Source of the DNA: Lachnospiraceae bacterium | GTDB taxonomy: Bacteria; Bacillota; Clostridia; Lachnospirales; Lachnospiraceae | DNA length: 64,000 nt | Assembly (NCBI GenBank): GCA_025758065.1 | Contig: CP107199.1 | Coordinates: 1,361,501-1,425,500 of the forward strand | Direction: 5' to 3' | Part shown: positions 8,308 to 16,361 of the stretch, piece by piece | How the letters are laid out: each line of letters starts with the position of its first letter | How positions within the stretch are numbered: position 1 is the first letter of the stretch | Position numbers and translations under genes: made by a program | The notes under the pieces: generated by a model | Databases searched by the model: none | Told to the model about the DNA's origin: nothing | What the model saw: the letters and a program-made list of their open reading frames with translations, nothing else

Positions 8308-8768
8308 TTAAGTTAGTTCGTGTAGATCATCGTCTTTTACATGGCCAGGTGATTTTTTCCTGGACCAAGCAGGTAGGCACCAACTATATCATCGTCGCCG
8401 ATGATAAGGTTCCGAATGATCCGATCAGCATGATGGCGCTCAGCATCGCGAAGCCGGTGGACTGTGAGCTTAGTATCATTCCGTTTTCACAGCTTCGGAA
8501 GCTGGTGGATGAGAATGCCAGCAAGAATATCATGATCATCGTAAAGGGACCGGCAGAAGCACTTCAGCTTGCGAAGGAGCTTCCAGAGGTGACCGAAATC
8601 AATTATGGCGGTGTGGCGAAGAAGGCCGGTTCGAAGGAGTACGGTAAGGCCGTGTACTTAAATGAAGCAGAGCTGAAGGCCACCCAGGAACTGATTTCGA
8701 TGGGAAAGAAGATCTATATTCAGATGGTGCCATCCTCCCCGATCGAGCATGCATCATTTGAGAATTAA
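8304..8768 (+). CDS. PTS mannose/sorbose-family EIIB component
   Basis: A 154-residue cytosolic protein that carries phosphate on His13/14 of the family motif RVDHRLLHGQV and donates it to the incoming substrate as it crosses EIIC/EIID. The N-terminal motif and length match the PTS sorbose IIB family. The start overlaps EIIA by four bases, with a GGAGG site just before it. All visible functional residues are intact. Confidence 0.88.
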   Translation: MIKLVRVDHRLLHGQVIFSWTKQVGTNYIIVADDKVPNDPISMMALSIAKPVDCELSIIPFSQLRKLVDENASKNIMIIVKGPAEALQLAKELPEVTEINYGGVAKKAGSKEYGKAVYLNEAELKATQELISMGKKIYIQMVPSSPIEHASFEN

Positions 8769-8783
8769 AAAAGGAGATGTCGT

Positions 8784-9527
8784 ATGCTGATTAAAGCGAT
8801 CTTACTCGGTTTAGTTGGTATCGTCGGTGTCATCGACTCCAGATTGATCGGACGTCAGAACATCGGCAGACCACTGATCCTGAGTACACTGGCAGGCCTC
8901 GTATTAGGCGATGTCAGACAGGGTGTAATTTTAGGTGCATCCCTGGAACTTATTTCCATGGGATTTGTAGCGATCGGAGCAGCCGGACCACCAAACATGC
9001 AGTTCGGAAGTATCATCGCCACTGCGTTTGCGATTCTTTCCGGTGCCTCCACGGAAGCGGCACTGACCCTCGCCGTTCCGGTCGCCGTCATTGGCGAGTT
9101 CCTGAGTGTCATCATGCGTATGGTGATCGCGCAGTTCTCTCATGTAGCGGATAAGGCCATCGAGAACGGACAGTTCAAGAAGGCGATTCATATCCACCTC
9201 TGGTGGTCCTTCGGCTTCAACGCGCTGGTTTACTTCATCCCGATCTTCCTGACCGTTTACTTCGGTACGGATCTAGTTACGAACCTGGTAGCTGCGATTC
9301 CGCAGGTCATCACGAACGGCCTCACAGTCGCTGGTAACCTCTTATCGGCCCTCGGATTTGCGATGCTGCTGAGTTCAATGCTGTCGAAGAAGATGTTCCC
9401 GTACTTCCTTCTCGGCTTCCTGATCGTCGCATATTCCGGTCTCAGCCTGATCGGTGTGACCATGTTCGCCGCGATCCTGGCATTCATCCTGGATAAGGTT
9501 CTGTATGGAAAGGGGGCAAATGCATAA
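8784..9527 (+). CDS. PTS mannose/sorbose-family EIIC component
   Basis: A 247-residue membrane permease subunit. The segment GLVLGDVRQGVILGASLELISMG near residues 37-60 is characteristic of EIIC-Man/Sor, followed by several hydrophobic helices. With EIID it forms the channel for the Amadori sugar. An AAAAAGGAGATG site precedes the start. The stop overlaps the EIID start by one base (TAATG). Confidence 0.88.
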   Translation: MLIKAILLGLVGIVGVIDSRLIGRQNIGRPLILSTLAGLVLGDVRQGVILGASLELISMGFVAIGAAGPPNMQFGSIIATAFAILSGASTEAALTLAVPVAVIGEFLSVIMRMVIAQFSHVADKAIENGQFKKAIHIHLWWSFGFNALVYFIPIFLTVYFGTDLVTNLVAAIPQVITNGLTVAGNLLSALGFAMLLSSMLSKKMFPYFLLGFLIVAYSGLSLIGVTMFAAILAFILDKVLYGKGANA

Positions 9528-10354
9528 TGGAAAATCAGAAAGCATTAAAGAAGGTAAGCGATAAAGACTTACGTAAGGTCTTCCTGCATTCCCTCGCGAT
9601 TATGTGCTCATGGAACTATGAGCGTCAGATGCACATGGGCTTCATGTATGGCATGGCACCGGTGCTTGACAAGCTGTATGCAGATGATGAGGAGAGAAAA
9701 AAGGAAGCGTATCAGCGGCATATGGAGTTCTTTAACTGCACACCGCAGCTGACACCGTTTATCATGGGCCTCGCCGCTTCCATGGAGGAGCAGAACGCAA
9801 ATTCAGAAGAGGGTGAGTTCCAGACCGAGTCGATCTCCATGATCAAGACCAGTCTGATGGGGCCGTTCGCCGGCATCGGTGACAGCTTCTTCCAGGGAAC
9901 CATCCGAATCATCACCTTCGGTATCGGCCTTTCGTTCGCACAGCAGGGCAGCATCCTGGGACCGATTCTCGCAGTACTGCTGTTCGCGATTCCGTCATTG
10001 CTGTTTGCCTACAATGCAACCTTCTTCGGCTACAGGTCAGGTAATAAATACCTCGCGAAGCTGTACCAGGAAGGACTTATGGATCGCGTAATGCACTTCG
10101 CATCCATCGTCGGTCTCGCCGTCGTCGGCGGTATGGTAGCCAGCATGGTGTCCGTCACCACGCCGCTTACCTTCTCCACCGGTGGTACGAATCTGGTCAT
10201 CCAGGATATGCTGGATTCCATCATCCCGAAGATGCTTCCGTTCGTATTTACGCTGGGCATCTACAATCTCGTTCAGAAGAAGGTCAATACCAACGTCCTG
10301 CTGATCGGCATCGTCCTCTTCGGCATGGTCATGGGTGCACTGGGCATTCTCTAA
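9527..10354 (+). CDS. PTS mannose-family EIID component
   Basis: A 275-residue membrane partner of EIIC. The hallmarks are SWNYERQMHMGFMYGMAPVL near residues 28-47 and TSLMGPFAGIGDSFFQGT near 107-125, both typical of EIID-Man. The C-terminus ends in membrane helices. It is coupled to EIIC by a one-base overlap. A 249-base gap with a terminator-like hairpin separates it from the HPr gene. Confidence 0.88.
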   Translation: MENQKALKKVSDKDLRKVFLHSLAIMCSWNYERQMHMGFMYGMAPVLDKLYADDEERKKEAYQRHMEFFNCTPQLTPFIMGLAASMEEQNANSEEGEFQTESISMIKTSLMGPFAGIGDSFFQGTIRIITFGIGLSFAQQGSILGPILAVLLFAIPSLLFAYNATFFGYRSGNKYLAKLYQEGLMDRVMHFASIVGLAVVGGMVASMVSVTTPLTFSTGGTNLVIQDMLDSIIPKMLPFVFTLGIYNLVQKKVNTNVLLIGIVLFGMVMGALGIL

Positions 10355-10419
10355 ACAGAGCGATACACTTCTTTAAAATACCACAGGGCACTGTGGCATA
10401 CCCCTGAAAAAATATCCAG

Positions 10420-10480
10420 ACTTCCTGCATGCATAGTGAATTCGAGATCCGGAAAGTACTATACCGTGCGGGAAGTTTTG
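10420..10480 (+). terminator. hairpin after the EII genes, possible terminator or attenuator
   Basis: ACTTCC, GCA and ATAGT pair with ACTAT, TGC and GGAAGT, followed by TTTTGTTT. It lies between EIID and HPr, so it may reduce read-through into ptsH-ptsI. A TATAAT follows at about 10482, without a clear -35. Confidence 0.5.
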
Positions 10481-10603
10481 TTTATAATGAGAACTTATTT
10501 ACATGATGACTTAGATGACATGGTGACGTATGCAGGAATCCCGCTTATTTGCAGAGGGGACTTACGTATGAGCTCACGCAGTGAAAAGAAAGGATAGATA
10601 AAG

Positions 10604-10861
10604 ATGAAAGAATTTACATATGTGATCAAGGAAGAACTCGGACTGCATGCGAGACCAGCCGGACTGCTGGTGAAGGAAGCGAAGAAGTTCCAGAGCGCTA
10701 CGACGCTCGCGGCGAAGGGAAAGACCGCAGCTGCCGGCAAGCTGATCGCCATCATGAGCATGGGCGTCAAGCAGGGCGATGAGGTGACCGTGCAGGTCGA
10801 GGGTCCGGATGAGGATGCTGCGTTCGAGGCACTCGAGAAGTTCTTCCAGGAAAATCTGTAA
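10604..10861 (+). CDS. ptsH: HPr-like phosphocarrier of the mobile PTS
   Basis: An 85-residue HPr fold protein that relays phosphate from Enzyme I to EIIA. The active site His15 is in GLHARPAG. The regulatory serine of Gram-positive HPr (Ser46 in the B. subtilis KSIMGVMSLG segment) aligns with Lys46 in GKLIAIMSMG, so HPr kinase should be unable to phosphorylate it. The C-terminus is otherwise normal. AAAGGAT precedes the start. It lies 35 bases ahead of its Enzyme I gene, as in ordinary ptsHI operons, but inside a substrate-specific locus. It is probably dedicated to this system and insulated from CcpA-type control (inference). Confidence 0.85.
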   Translation: MKEFTYVIKEELGLHARPAGLLVKEAKKFQSATTLAAKGKTAAAGKLIAIMSMGVKQGDEVTVQVEGPDEDAAFEALEKFFQENL

Positions 10862-10896
10862 TTCATCGATCGATATAGAATCTGAGGGGACAGGAA

Positions 10897-12516
10897 ATGG
10901 AAAAATACATCGGAAAGTCCGTTTATAAGGGAACGGCGATCGGTCCGATCAATGTTCTGAAGAAGAGTGATGGCATCGTAAAGCGTCAGCATGTCGAGGA
11001 TGTAGCGGCAGAGCTCCAGCGTCTCGAGGATGCGAAGAAACAGGCGCAGGCCCAGCTCGGTGCGCTTTATGAGAAGGCGCTTCAGGAGGTTGGCGAGGTG
11101 AACGCGCAGATCTTCGAGGTGCATCAGATGATGCTCGAGGATGAGGACTACCAGGATGCGATCCACTCGATGATCGAGACGGAGGAGCTCAATGCTGAGT
11201 ACGCGGTGGCGGTCACCGGAGATAACTTCGCCGAGATCTTCGCGAATATGGATGATGAGTACATGCAGGCACGTTCCGCGGATGTGAAGGATATCTCGAA
11301 TCGTCTGATCCGGAATCTGAGTGGTGAGGAGGAGCTCGACTGGGCGCATATGGAACCGTCCATCATCGTGGCGGATGACCTGACACCGAGTGAAACGGTG
11401 CAGATGGATAAGCGTAAGATCCTTGCGTTCGTCACCGTCCATGGCTCGACGAACTCCCATACCGCGATCCTCGCGCGTATGATGAACATCCCGGCGCTGA
11501 TCGGTGTGCCGGTGGAGCTCGACAGTCTCCATTCCGGTACGATGGGCATCGTCGATGGCAAGGATGCCGTGTTCTGCGTGGATCCGGATGAGGCAACCAT
11601 CGCTGCTGCACACGAGATGCAGGCGAGGGCGGCAGAGCAGAAGCGGCTGCTTGCAAACTACAAGGGACGTCCTTCGGTGACGAAGAGTGGCCGGAAGGTA
11701 AACGTATATGCAAACATCGGCAGTGTTTCAGATGTCGCATATGTACAGGAAAATGACGCGGAGGGCATCGGCCTGTTCCGCAGTGAGTTACTGTATCTCG
11801 GAAAGACCGCGCTGCCGGATGAGACTGAGCAGTTTAACACGTACCGTCAGGTGCTACAGACGATGGGCGGAAAGAAGGTGATCATCCGAACGCTCGACAT
11901 CGGTGCGGATAAGAACGTCGATTACCTCGGACTCGGAAAGGAAGATAACCCGGCGATGGGGTATCGCGCGATCCGTATCTGTCTGAAACAGCCGGATGTG
12001 TTTAAGACACAGCTCCGCGCACTGCTTCGTGCGGCGAAGTACGGAAACCTCGCCATCATGTATCCGATGATCATCTCCGTAGATGAGGTGCTTCGGATCC
12101 GTGAGATCGTCGCAGAGGTGGCGGCAGAACTCAAGCGGGAGCAAATCCCGTATGCGATTCCGGAGCAGGGCATCATGATCGAGACGCCGGCAGCAGTGAT
12201 GATCTGTGAGGAGCTGGCAGAGCTCGTCGATTTCTTCAGCATCGGCACCAACGACCTCACGCAGTATACACTTGCGATCGATCGCCAGAATGAGAAGCTG
12301 GACGAGTTCTATAATCCACATCATGAGGCGGTTCTTCGGATGATTCAGATGACCATCGATGGCGCGCATAAGGCGGGCAAGTGGGCCGGCATCTACGGTG
12401 AGCTCGGTGCTGACACGACCCTGACGGAGCGTTTCGTCGAGATGGGCATCGATGAGCTGAGTGTCGCACCATCTATGGTGCTCAGCGTGCGCAGTAAGAT
12501 TTGTGAGATGGCGTAA
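10897..12516 (+). CDS. ptsI: Enzyme I-like phosphoenolpyruvate-protein phosphotransferase of the mobile PTS
   Basis: A 539-residue protein with the normal Enzyme I order: N-terminal HPr-binding and phospho-His domains, then a PEP-binding TIM barrel. The phosphorylated His is H188 in GSTNSHTAILAR. PEP-site motifs include GIGLFRSELLYL near 295, FFSIGTNDLTQYTLAIDR near 442, and an Arg/Glu-rich IRTLDIGADK near 332. The catalytic Cys of the usual G-x-C-G-E motif (Cys502 in E. coli) is Tyr500 here, in AGIYGELGAD. That residue normally protonates the enolate, so activity may be altered. Length is otherwise standard, with no frameshift. GAGGGG precedes the start. Confidence 0.88.
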   Translation: MEKYIGKSVYKGTAIGPINVLKKSDGIVKRQHVEDVAAELQRLEDAKKQAQAQLGALYEKALQEVGEVNAQIFEVHQMMLEDEDYQDAIHSMIETEELNAEYAVAVTGDNFAEIFANMDDEYMQARSADVKDISNRLIRNLSGEEELDWAHMEPSIIVADDLTPSETVQMDKRKILAFVTVHGSTNSHTAILARMMNIPALIGVPVELDSLHSGTMGIVDGKDAVFCVDPDEATIAAAHEMQARAAEQKRLLANYKGRPSVTKSGRKVNVYANIGSVSDVAYVQENDAEGIGLFRSELLYLGKTALPDETEQFNTYRQVLQTMGGKKVIIRTLDIGADKNVDYLGLGKEDNPAMGYRAIRICLKQPDVFKTQLRALLRAAKYGNLAIMYPMIISVDEVLRIREIVAEVAAELKREQIPYAIPEQGIMIETPAAVMICEELAELVDFFSIGTNDLTQYTLAIDRQNEKLDEFYNPHHEAVLRMIQMTIDGAHKAGKWAGIYGELGADTTLTERFVEMGIDELSVAPSMVLSVRSKICEMA

Positions 12517-12569
12517 CGCCGTTCATAGCACGAAAAACAGAAGATAAATAAACGATAAATAAACGAAGC

Positions 12570-12606
12570 GAAGGGGCAACCACACGAGATGTGTCGGTGC
12601 CCCTTC
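12570..12606. terminator. shared terminator between ptsI and gntR
   Basis: GAAGGGGCA (12570-12578) pairs with TGCCCCTTC (12598-12606) between convergent genes. There is no strong T-run on the plus side; on the minus side the flank is moderately T-rich. Confidence 0.55.
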
Positions 12607-12683
12607 TGAACTTTATGGAGATAAATCTGTGATTGTGTTTGTGCTGGTTCTGGCTGAAGCGTCCTTCTGTTGTGGATCGAAGC

Positions 12684-13442
12684 TCAGTTCGACTTGATCT
12701 TCTCGTCCATGACCGTGGAGTCGTTTGTGGAAACGACATAGGTGACGCGATCACAGCGGACCGTCGTCAGCGAGTAGTGGATCGGCTTACCATCCTGATC
12801 ATAGCTGATTTTATGAATCGAAAACAGCGGGTCGCCGACGTTGCACTTCAGAGTATCTGCGCTGTGGCTCTGCGCAGCCTTTCCGTCGATTTCGAGGACG
12901 GAATGATTCGGCCGGATATGATAGCACTCATCCATCACCTGGTAGAACGAGCGATCTTTCGAAAGTGTCGTGATGAAGTCCGGGAAGCGGGCATCCTCGA
13001 TGTAGATCTTATCGATCGCGATCGGTTCGTTATCCTGCCAGACCAGACGCTCGATGTAGACGACCTTCGTCCCCATCGGAATCATCAGCTTCTCTGCGAT
13101 ATCCTCATCCGCGTTCAGGAACGATGCCTGGATGATATCGTGTCTGGACGCGTGTCCAAGGCTCGACAGACTTTCCTTGAAGCCGCTGGTCTTATTCAGA
13201 TACAGCTTGTCCTTCTTGAAATTGATGAAGGTGCCCTTTCCCTGGACCTTATTGACATATCCCTCATCGGATAAATTCTGTATCGCCTTTCGAATCGTGA
13301 TTTTACTCACATTATACTGGTCACTTAGCTCGTTCTCCGTCGGAAGCTTATCTCCCGGCATGTACTGCTTCGACAGGATACGGTTTTTAATATCTGCCTC
13401 CACCTGCAGATACAGCGGCTTGCTGCTATCCATGATCATCAT
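12684..13442 (-). CDS. GntR/HutC-family regulator with UTRA domain, FrlR-like
   Basis: About 252 residues. The N-terminal winged helix (LPTENELSDQYNVSKITIRKAIQNL) matches the GntR family, and the C-terminal UTRA sensor carries EPIAIDKIYI and DPLFSIHKISYDQDGKPIHYS. It probably represses the PTS operon and is released by a phosphorylated Amadori compound. AAGGGGAG abuts an earlier ATG at 13451, so the ATG at 13442, nine bases further on, is preferred. It is convergent with ptsI. Palindromic ATGATAT/ATATCAT sites lie ahead of this gene and in the operon leader. Confidence 0.85.
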   Translation of the reverse strand: MMIMDSSKPLYLQVEADIKNRILSKQYMPGDKLPTENELSDQYNVSKITIRKAIQNLSDEGYVNKVQGKGTFINFKKDKLYLNKTSGFKESLSSLGHASRHDIIQASFLNADEDIAEKLMIPMGTKVVYIERLVWQDNEPIAIDKIYIEDARFPDFITTLSKDRSFYQVMDECYHIRPNHSVLEIDGKAAQSHSADTLKCNVGDPLFSIHKISYDQDGKPIHYSLTTVRCDRVTYVVSTNDSTVMDEKIKSN

Positions 13443-13469
13443 TGTTTCCATCTCCCCTTCGCATCAGCG

Positions 13470-13494
13470 ATGATATAATTAAATGCCATATCAT
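13470..13494. promoter_or_regulatory. candidate GntR operator ahead of gntR
   Basis: ATGATAT (13470-13476) and ATATCAT (13488-13494) form an inverted repeat 20-50 bases ahead of the regulator, resembling the site at 6175-6198. Autoregulation is inferred. Confidence 0.45.
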
Positions 13495-13539
13495 CATATT
13501 GTACCAAGTCGCTAGCGCGACGGCCAGCCCCAGATACAA

Positions 13540-13743
13540 TTTTTGTTGTTAGTTTTTTTAAGAAAATATGCCATAAAAGTCACCCTCTTATAGTATAGCA
13601 CCATAGCATCATAAAAGCAAGTATAAAAAAGAAAATTTGTCAAGTTTTTAAAACAAAGAAAAAAGCCAGCAAATATGCTGACTTGAGGATAAAATATATT
13701 TCATTAACTCTCAAAAAATAAAGTGCTAAATCCTAAAGACGGG
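13540..13743 (-). mobile_element. 204-bp end fragment of the IS1634-family element
   Basis: Identical to 5806-6009 except for one visible base. It includes the first codons of the transposase and the outer inverted repeat, but nothing else of the IS. It sits in the same orientation as the complete copy and directly abuts the second copy of the target duplication, giving the mobile unit its right-hand end. Confidence 0.9.
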
Positions 13744-14191
13744 TATCCTGTTAGTGACACTGGAACGTCATTATAAATCAGTGCTGTTTGCAAAGTAATA
13801 TTGGAAAATATTAGTAAAATGTATCATTTGTGAATGATGAAGATCCCTCTGGAGTATTTTTAAGTTACTATACACGGGTAGTTCATTTTCATTGTGGAAA
13901 GTGACGAAAATCATTTTTCTTTTTCATCAAAACTATTTTAGCCGGAAGAAATTCTGCGGATATCGCTTCCGGCTACATGTTTTATTGCTTAAGTTATCAA
14001 CAGTATCTATAAATTCTCTTTTGAGGCGTGTTGAATTCATCGATTTTTGTGGATGGTTTCTCCACGCCAGCTTCTTATCTGACCATTTTTTTAGAGTTAT
14101 TCACATGAAAAAATGACGAATGATCATCTCCTGCAAATTCGCATAAATTCAGATCTTCTGCTATAATCATTCCATGAAAAGAGGGATGAGC

Positions 14192-14374
14192 ATGAATGAC
14201 ATATCTGTAAAAATCGAGCAGTTACTGAAACTTCAAAAGGGTGTCTGCGAACAGTACGAAAAAGAAAATAAAGAACTTTTAAAAACAATTAAAGCCCAGG
14301 AAGAACAGATCCGTCTTCTGAAACAGTTGATTGAAAACCAGGATAAAATCATTAAAGCATTGGAGCAATCATAA
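14192..14374 (+). CDS. small coiled-coil accessory protein of the IS66-family element
   Basis: About 60 residues, rich in Glu, Lys and Gln with heptad-like Leu/Ile spacing (EQLLKLQKG, ENKELLKTIKAQEEQIRLL), so a coiled coil is likely. GAGGGA (14181-14186) favours ATG 14192; ATGs at 14174 and 14186 are alternatives. Its stop overlaps the transposase start (TAATG), giving translational coupling. Function unknown; perhaps it binds or regulates the transposase. Confidence 0.6.
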   Translation: MNDISVKIEQLLKLQKGVCEQYEKENKELLKTIKAQEEQIRLLKQLIENQDKIIKALEQS

Positions 14375-16062
14375 TGGGAAAGCCGTTTGAATATATTGGA
14401 GCGTTGCAGTGTGAAAACCGAATATTGAGAAAAAAAGTAGCCGATCATGAGTCAGGAGAACGATTCCAACAGATTCAAATGGAACATCAAAAAGTACTTG
14501 ATGAGTACCGACGACAGATAAAACGTCTGAAACAAACGATTGAAAATCTTCGCAAAGATGTAAGAAAAGCCTGGAAATGGTGCGAAGAGGCATATGAAGA
14601 TGCACTTAAGGAACTGAATGCACAGATGAAAGATCTGGAGCATGCATTAAAAACGGCTAAAAGAATGCGCTTTGCCGCAGAACAACGCCGTGATCAGGCA
14701 TTGTCTGAGGTCGCTGGACTGCGCCGTGAAAACAGTGAGCTAAAGGATCAGCTGGAAAAAACAGAGGGACAGAATAAGAAACTTCTGGCACAGTTGAACC
14801 GTGATTATGAAAATTCCTCCATTCCGTCATCACAATCAAGAAACCGTCGAAAAATATCCAACAATCGTGAACGCACTGGAAGAAAACCCGGAGCGCAGCC
14901 AGGGCACGCCCATCATGGAAGGAAAAAGCAGGAAGCAACTCAGACTGTACATCTGCCTGCGCCCAAAATTGTGGCAGAGGATCCGGATTTCAAAAAAACA
15001 CAGAAGATCATAACCAAACAGCTTGTTTCCATTGAAATGATTCTTCATGTAACGGAATATCAGGCAGATGTATATCGTAACTCCAAGACGGGAGAAAAAG
15101 TCCATGCAGCTTTTCCCGCAGGAGTGGTTGATGATGTGAACTATGATGGCAGCATCAAGTCACTTTTATTTCTGTTAAATACAGACTGTGCAGTTTCCAT
15201 TGATAAAAGCCAGCGCTTTCTCTCTGATTTGACAGGTGGAAAGCTGAAAATTTCCAGAGGAATGATCAATAAACTCTGCCGTGAGTTTTCTTCCAAAACA
15301 GAAACAGAACGGAAAAAAATCTTTGCAGACCTGCTGTCCTGCCCGGTTCTGCATACAGACTGTACAAATGCCCGCGTAAACGGAGAAAGCGCCTATGTAT
15401 TTGTCTGCGCATCTTCAGATGAGGAAAAGGTACTTTACTTTGCCCGTGAGAAAAAGGGGCATGAAGGCGTAAAGGGAACTGTAACAGAAGATTTCCGGGG
15501 GATTCTGGTACACGATCATGAAATTACTTTTTACCGTTATGGAAGCGCTCATCAGGAATGCCTTGCGCATGTAGAACGGTATCTGAAAGACAGCATGGAA
15601 AATGAGTCATCCCTTACCTGGAACCGGCGAATGAGAGAACTGCTCCAACGAATGATACATTACCGGAAAGAACATACCGGTGAAGCATCGTTAGACGCTC
15701 AAACAGTAGCTGGCTTTGAGACAGAGTATCAGGAAATCCTGGACAAAGCCAAAGAAGAATACAAACGTAATGAGCCAAGCCCGTATTACCGCGAAGGCTA
15801 CAACTTATATCGCCGGATGCAGGAATATAAAACAGAGCATCTTCTTTTCCTGCATGACATGAGGGTGCCAACCACAAACAATACCGCAGAACGCTGTTTG
15901 AGAGATTATAAACGAAAACAGACTTTTGCAATGACATTTCGAAGCCTTGAAAGTATCGAAGAATTATGTCATAGCAAGGGTGTGCTGCTTGAAGTACGAA
16001 AAAACAACCCCAACATTTATACCGCTGTCATGGAAATCTTTAACAGAAGATATGGAGCCTGA
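14374..16062 (+). CDS. IS66-family transposase (TnpC type)
   Basis: 562 residues. A long N-terminal coiled coil (to about 150) is followed by the family's basic segment GRKPGAQPGHAHHGRKK near 170, then the DDE catalytic core. Candidate catalytic residues are Asp in VLHTDCTNARVNG, Asp in FRGILVHDHEITFY, and Glu in TTNNTAERCLRDYKRKQ, the last a strong IS66 signature. The frame is intact. It is overlapped by the small ORF stop. It mediates transposition of this element only. Confidence 0.92.
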   Translation: MGKPFEYIGALQCENRILRKKVADHESGERFQQIQMEHQKVLDEYRRQIKRLKQTIENLRKDVRKAWKWCEEAYEDALKELNAQMKDLEHALKTAKRMRFAAEQRRDQALSEVAGLRRENSELKDQLEKTEGQNKKLLAQLNRDYENSSIPSSQSRNRRKISNNRERTGRKPGAQPGHAHHGRKKQEATQTVHLPAPKIVAEDPDFKKTQKIITKQLVSIEMILHVTEYQADVYRNSKTGEKVHAAFPAGVVDDVNYDGSIKSLLFLLNTDCAVSIDKSQRFLSDLTGGKLKISRGMINKLCREFSSKTETERKKIFADLLSCPVLHTDCTNARVNGESAYVFVCASSDEEKVLYFAREKKGHEGVKGTVTEDFRGILVHDHEITFYRYGSAHQECLAHVERYLKDSMENESSLTWNRRMRELLQRMIHYRKEHTGEASLDAQTVAGFETEYQEILDKAKEEYKRNEPSPYYREGYNLYRRMQEYKTEHLLFLHDMRVPTTNNTAERCLRDYKRKQTFAMTFRSLESIEELCHSKGVLLEVRKNNPNIYTAVMEIFNRRYGA

Positions 16063-16361
16063 TTTGTGCATCAGACTCCCTTATTTTAATTGACCGAGTG
16101 GTTGTACACAAGTCTGCCCGTGTATAGTAACATTTTTAATGCGCCAGGGGGATCTTTTGCGTCTGAACTCTGGACATTTCCCTGTAAAACTGCTATTCTG
16201 GATATAAGCAGGATTTCAAATAAATTTCTAAAGATTCTAAAATTCTAAGCTGTATCAAACACAGCATCTTATCTGAACTCTTTGCTTAAATCACTGATTA
16301 ATGGATCGGGCAGAGAGTACGGAGAAAAACTTTCTGCCGCACAACAGAAAGGACGATGCCT

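Larger units (their letters stand above)
4080..13743. mobile_element. composite transposon-like unit carrying a fructoselysine-type PTS
   Basis: The unit runs from the outer end of a complete IS1634-family element to the outer end of a 204-bp fragment of the same IS in the same orientation. It is bounded on both sides by the same 171 bp of chromosomal target. IS1634 and IS1549 are known for unusually long, variable target duplications, so the 171-bp repeat fits transposition of the whole segment using the outermost IS ends. Cargo (6010-13539): deglycase, HAD phosphatase, EIIA-D, HPr, Enzyme I and a GntR regulator, more GC-rich than the flanks. Alternative: a simple IS insertion followed by recombination that brought in the cargo. 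Confidence 0.75.
13864..16131 (+). mobile_element. IS66-family insertion sequence
   Basis: A 2,268-bp element with perfect terminal repeats GTTACTATACACGGG at both ends and an 8-bp target duplication ATTTTTAA (13856-13863 and 16132-16139); 8 bp is the IS66-family norm. It carries a small coiled-coil ORF and one transposase, without the separate TnpA/TnpB genes of longer members. It inserted into the terminator loop of the duplicated queT end, so it arrived after the PTS unit. The 300 bases before its first gene show no other gene. Confidence 0.92.
13744..16190 (+). repeat. 171-bp target duplication, copy 2, split by the IS66-family element
   Basis: 13744-13863 equals 3909-4028, and 16140-16190 equals 4029-4079. 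The IS66-family insertion at 13864-16131 separates the two parts, with ATTTTTAA repeated on both sides. After 16190 the sequence is unique chromosome, presumably the original neighbour of queT. Confidence 0.9.

Noticed and set aside
10495..11613. 372-codon minus-strand frame opposite HPr and Enzyme I
   Set aside because: Shadow of GC-rich coding sequence; the plus-strand frames are unmistakable HPr and Enzyme I, and the antisense translation is His/Arg/Leu-rich without any domain.
12633..13274. 213-codon plus-strand frame opposite gntR
   Set aside because: Antisense to a clear GntR/UTRA regulator; no start signals.
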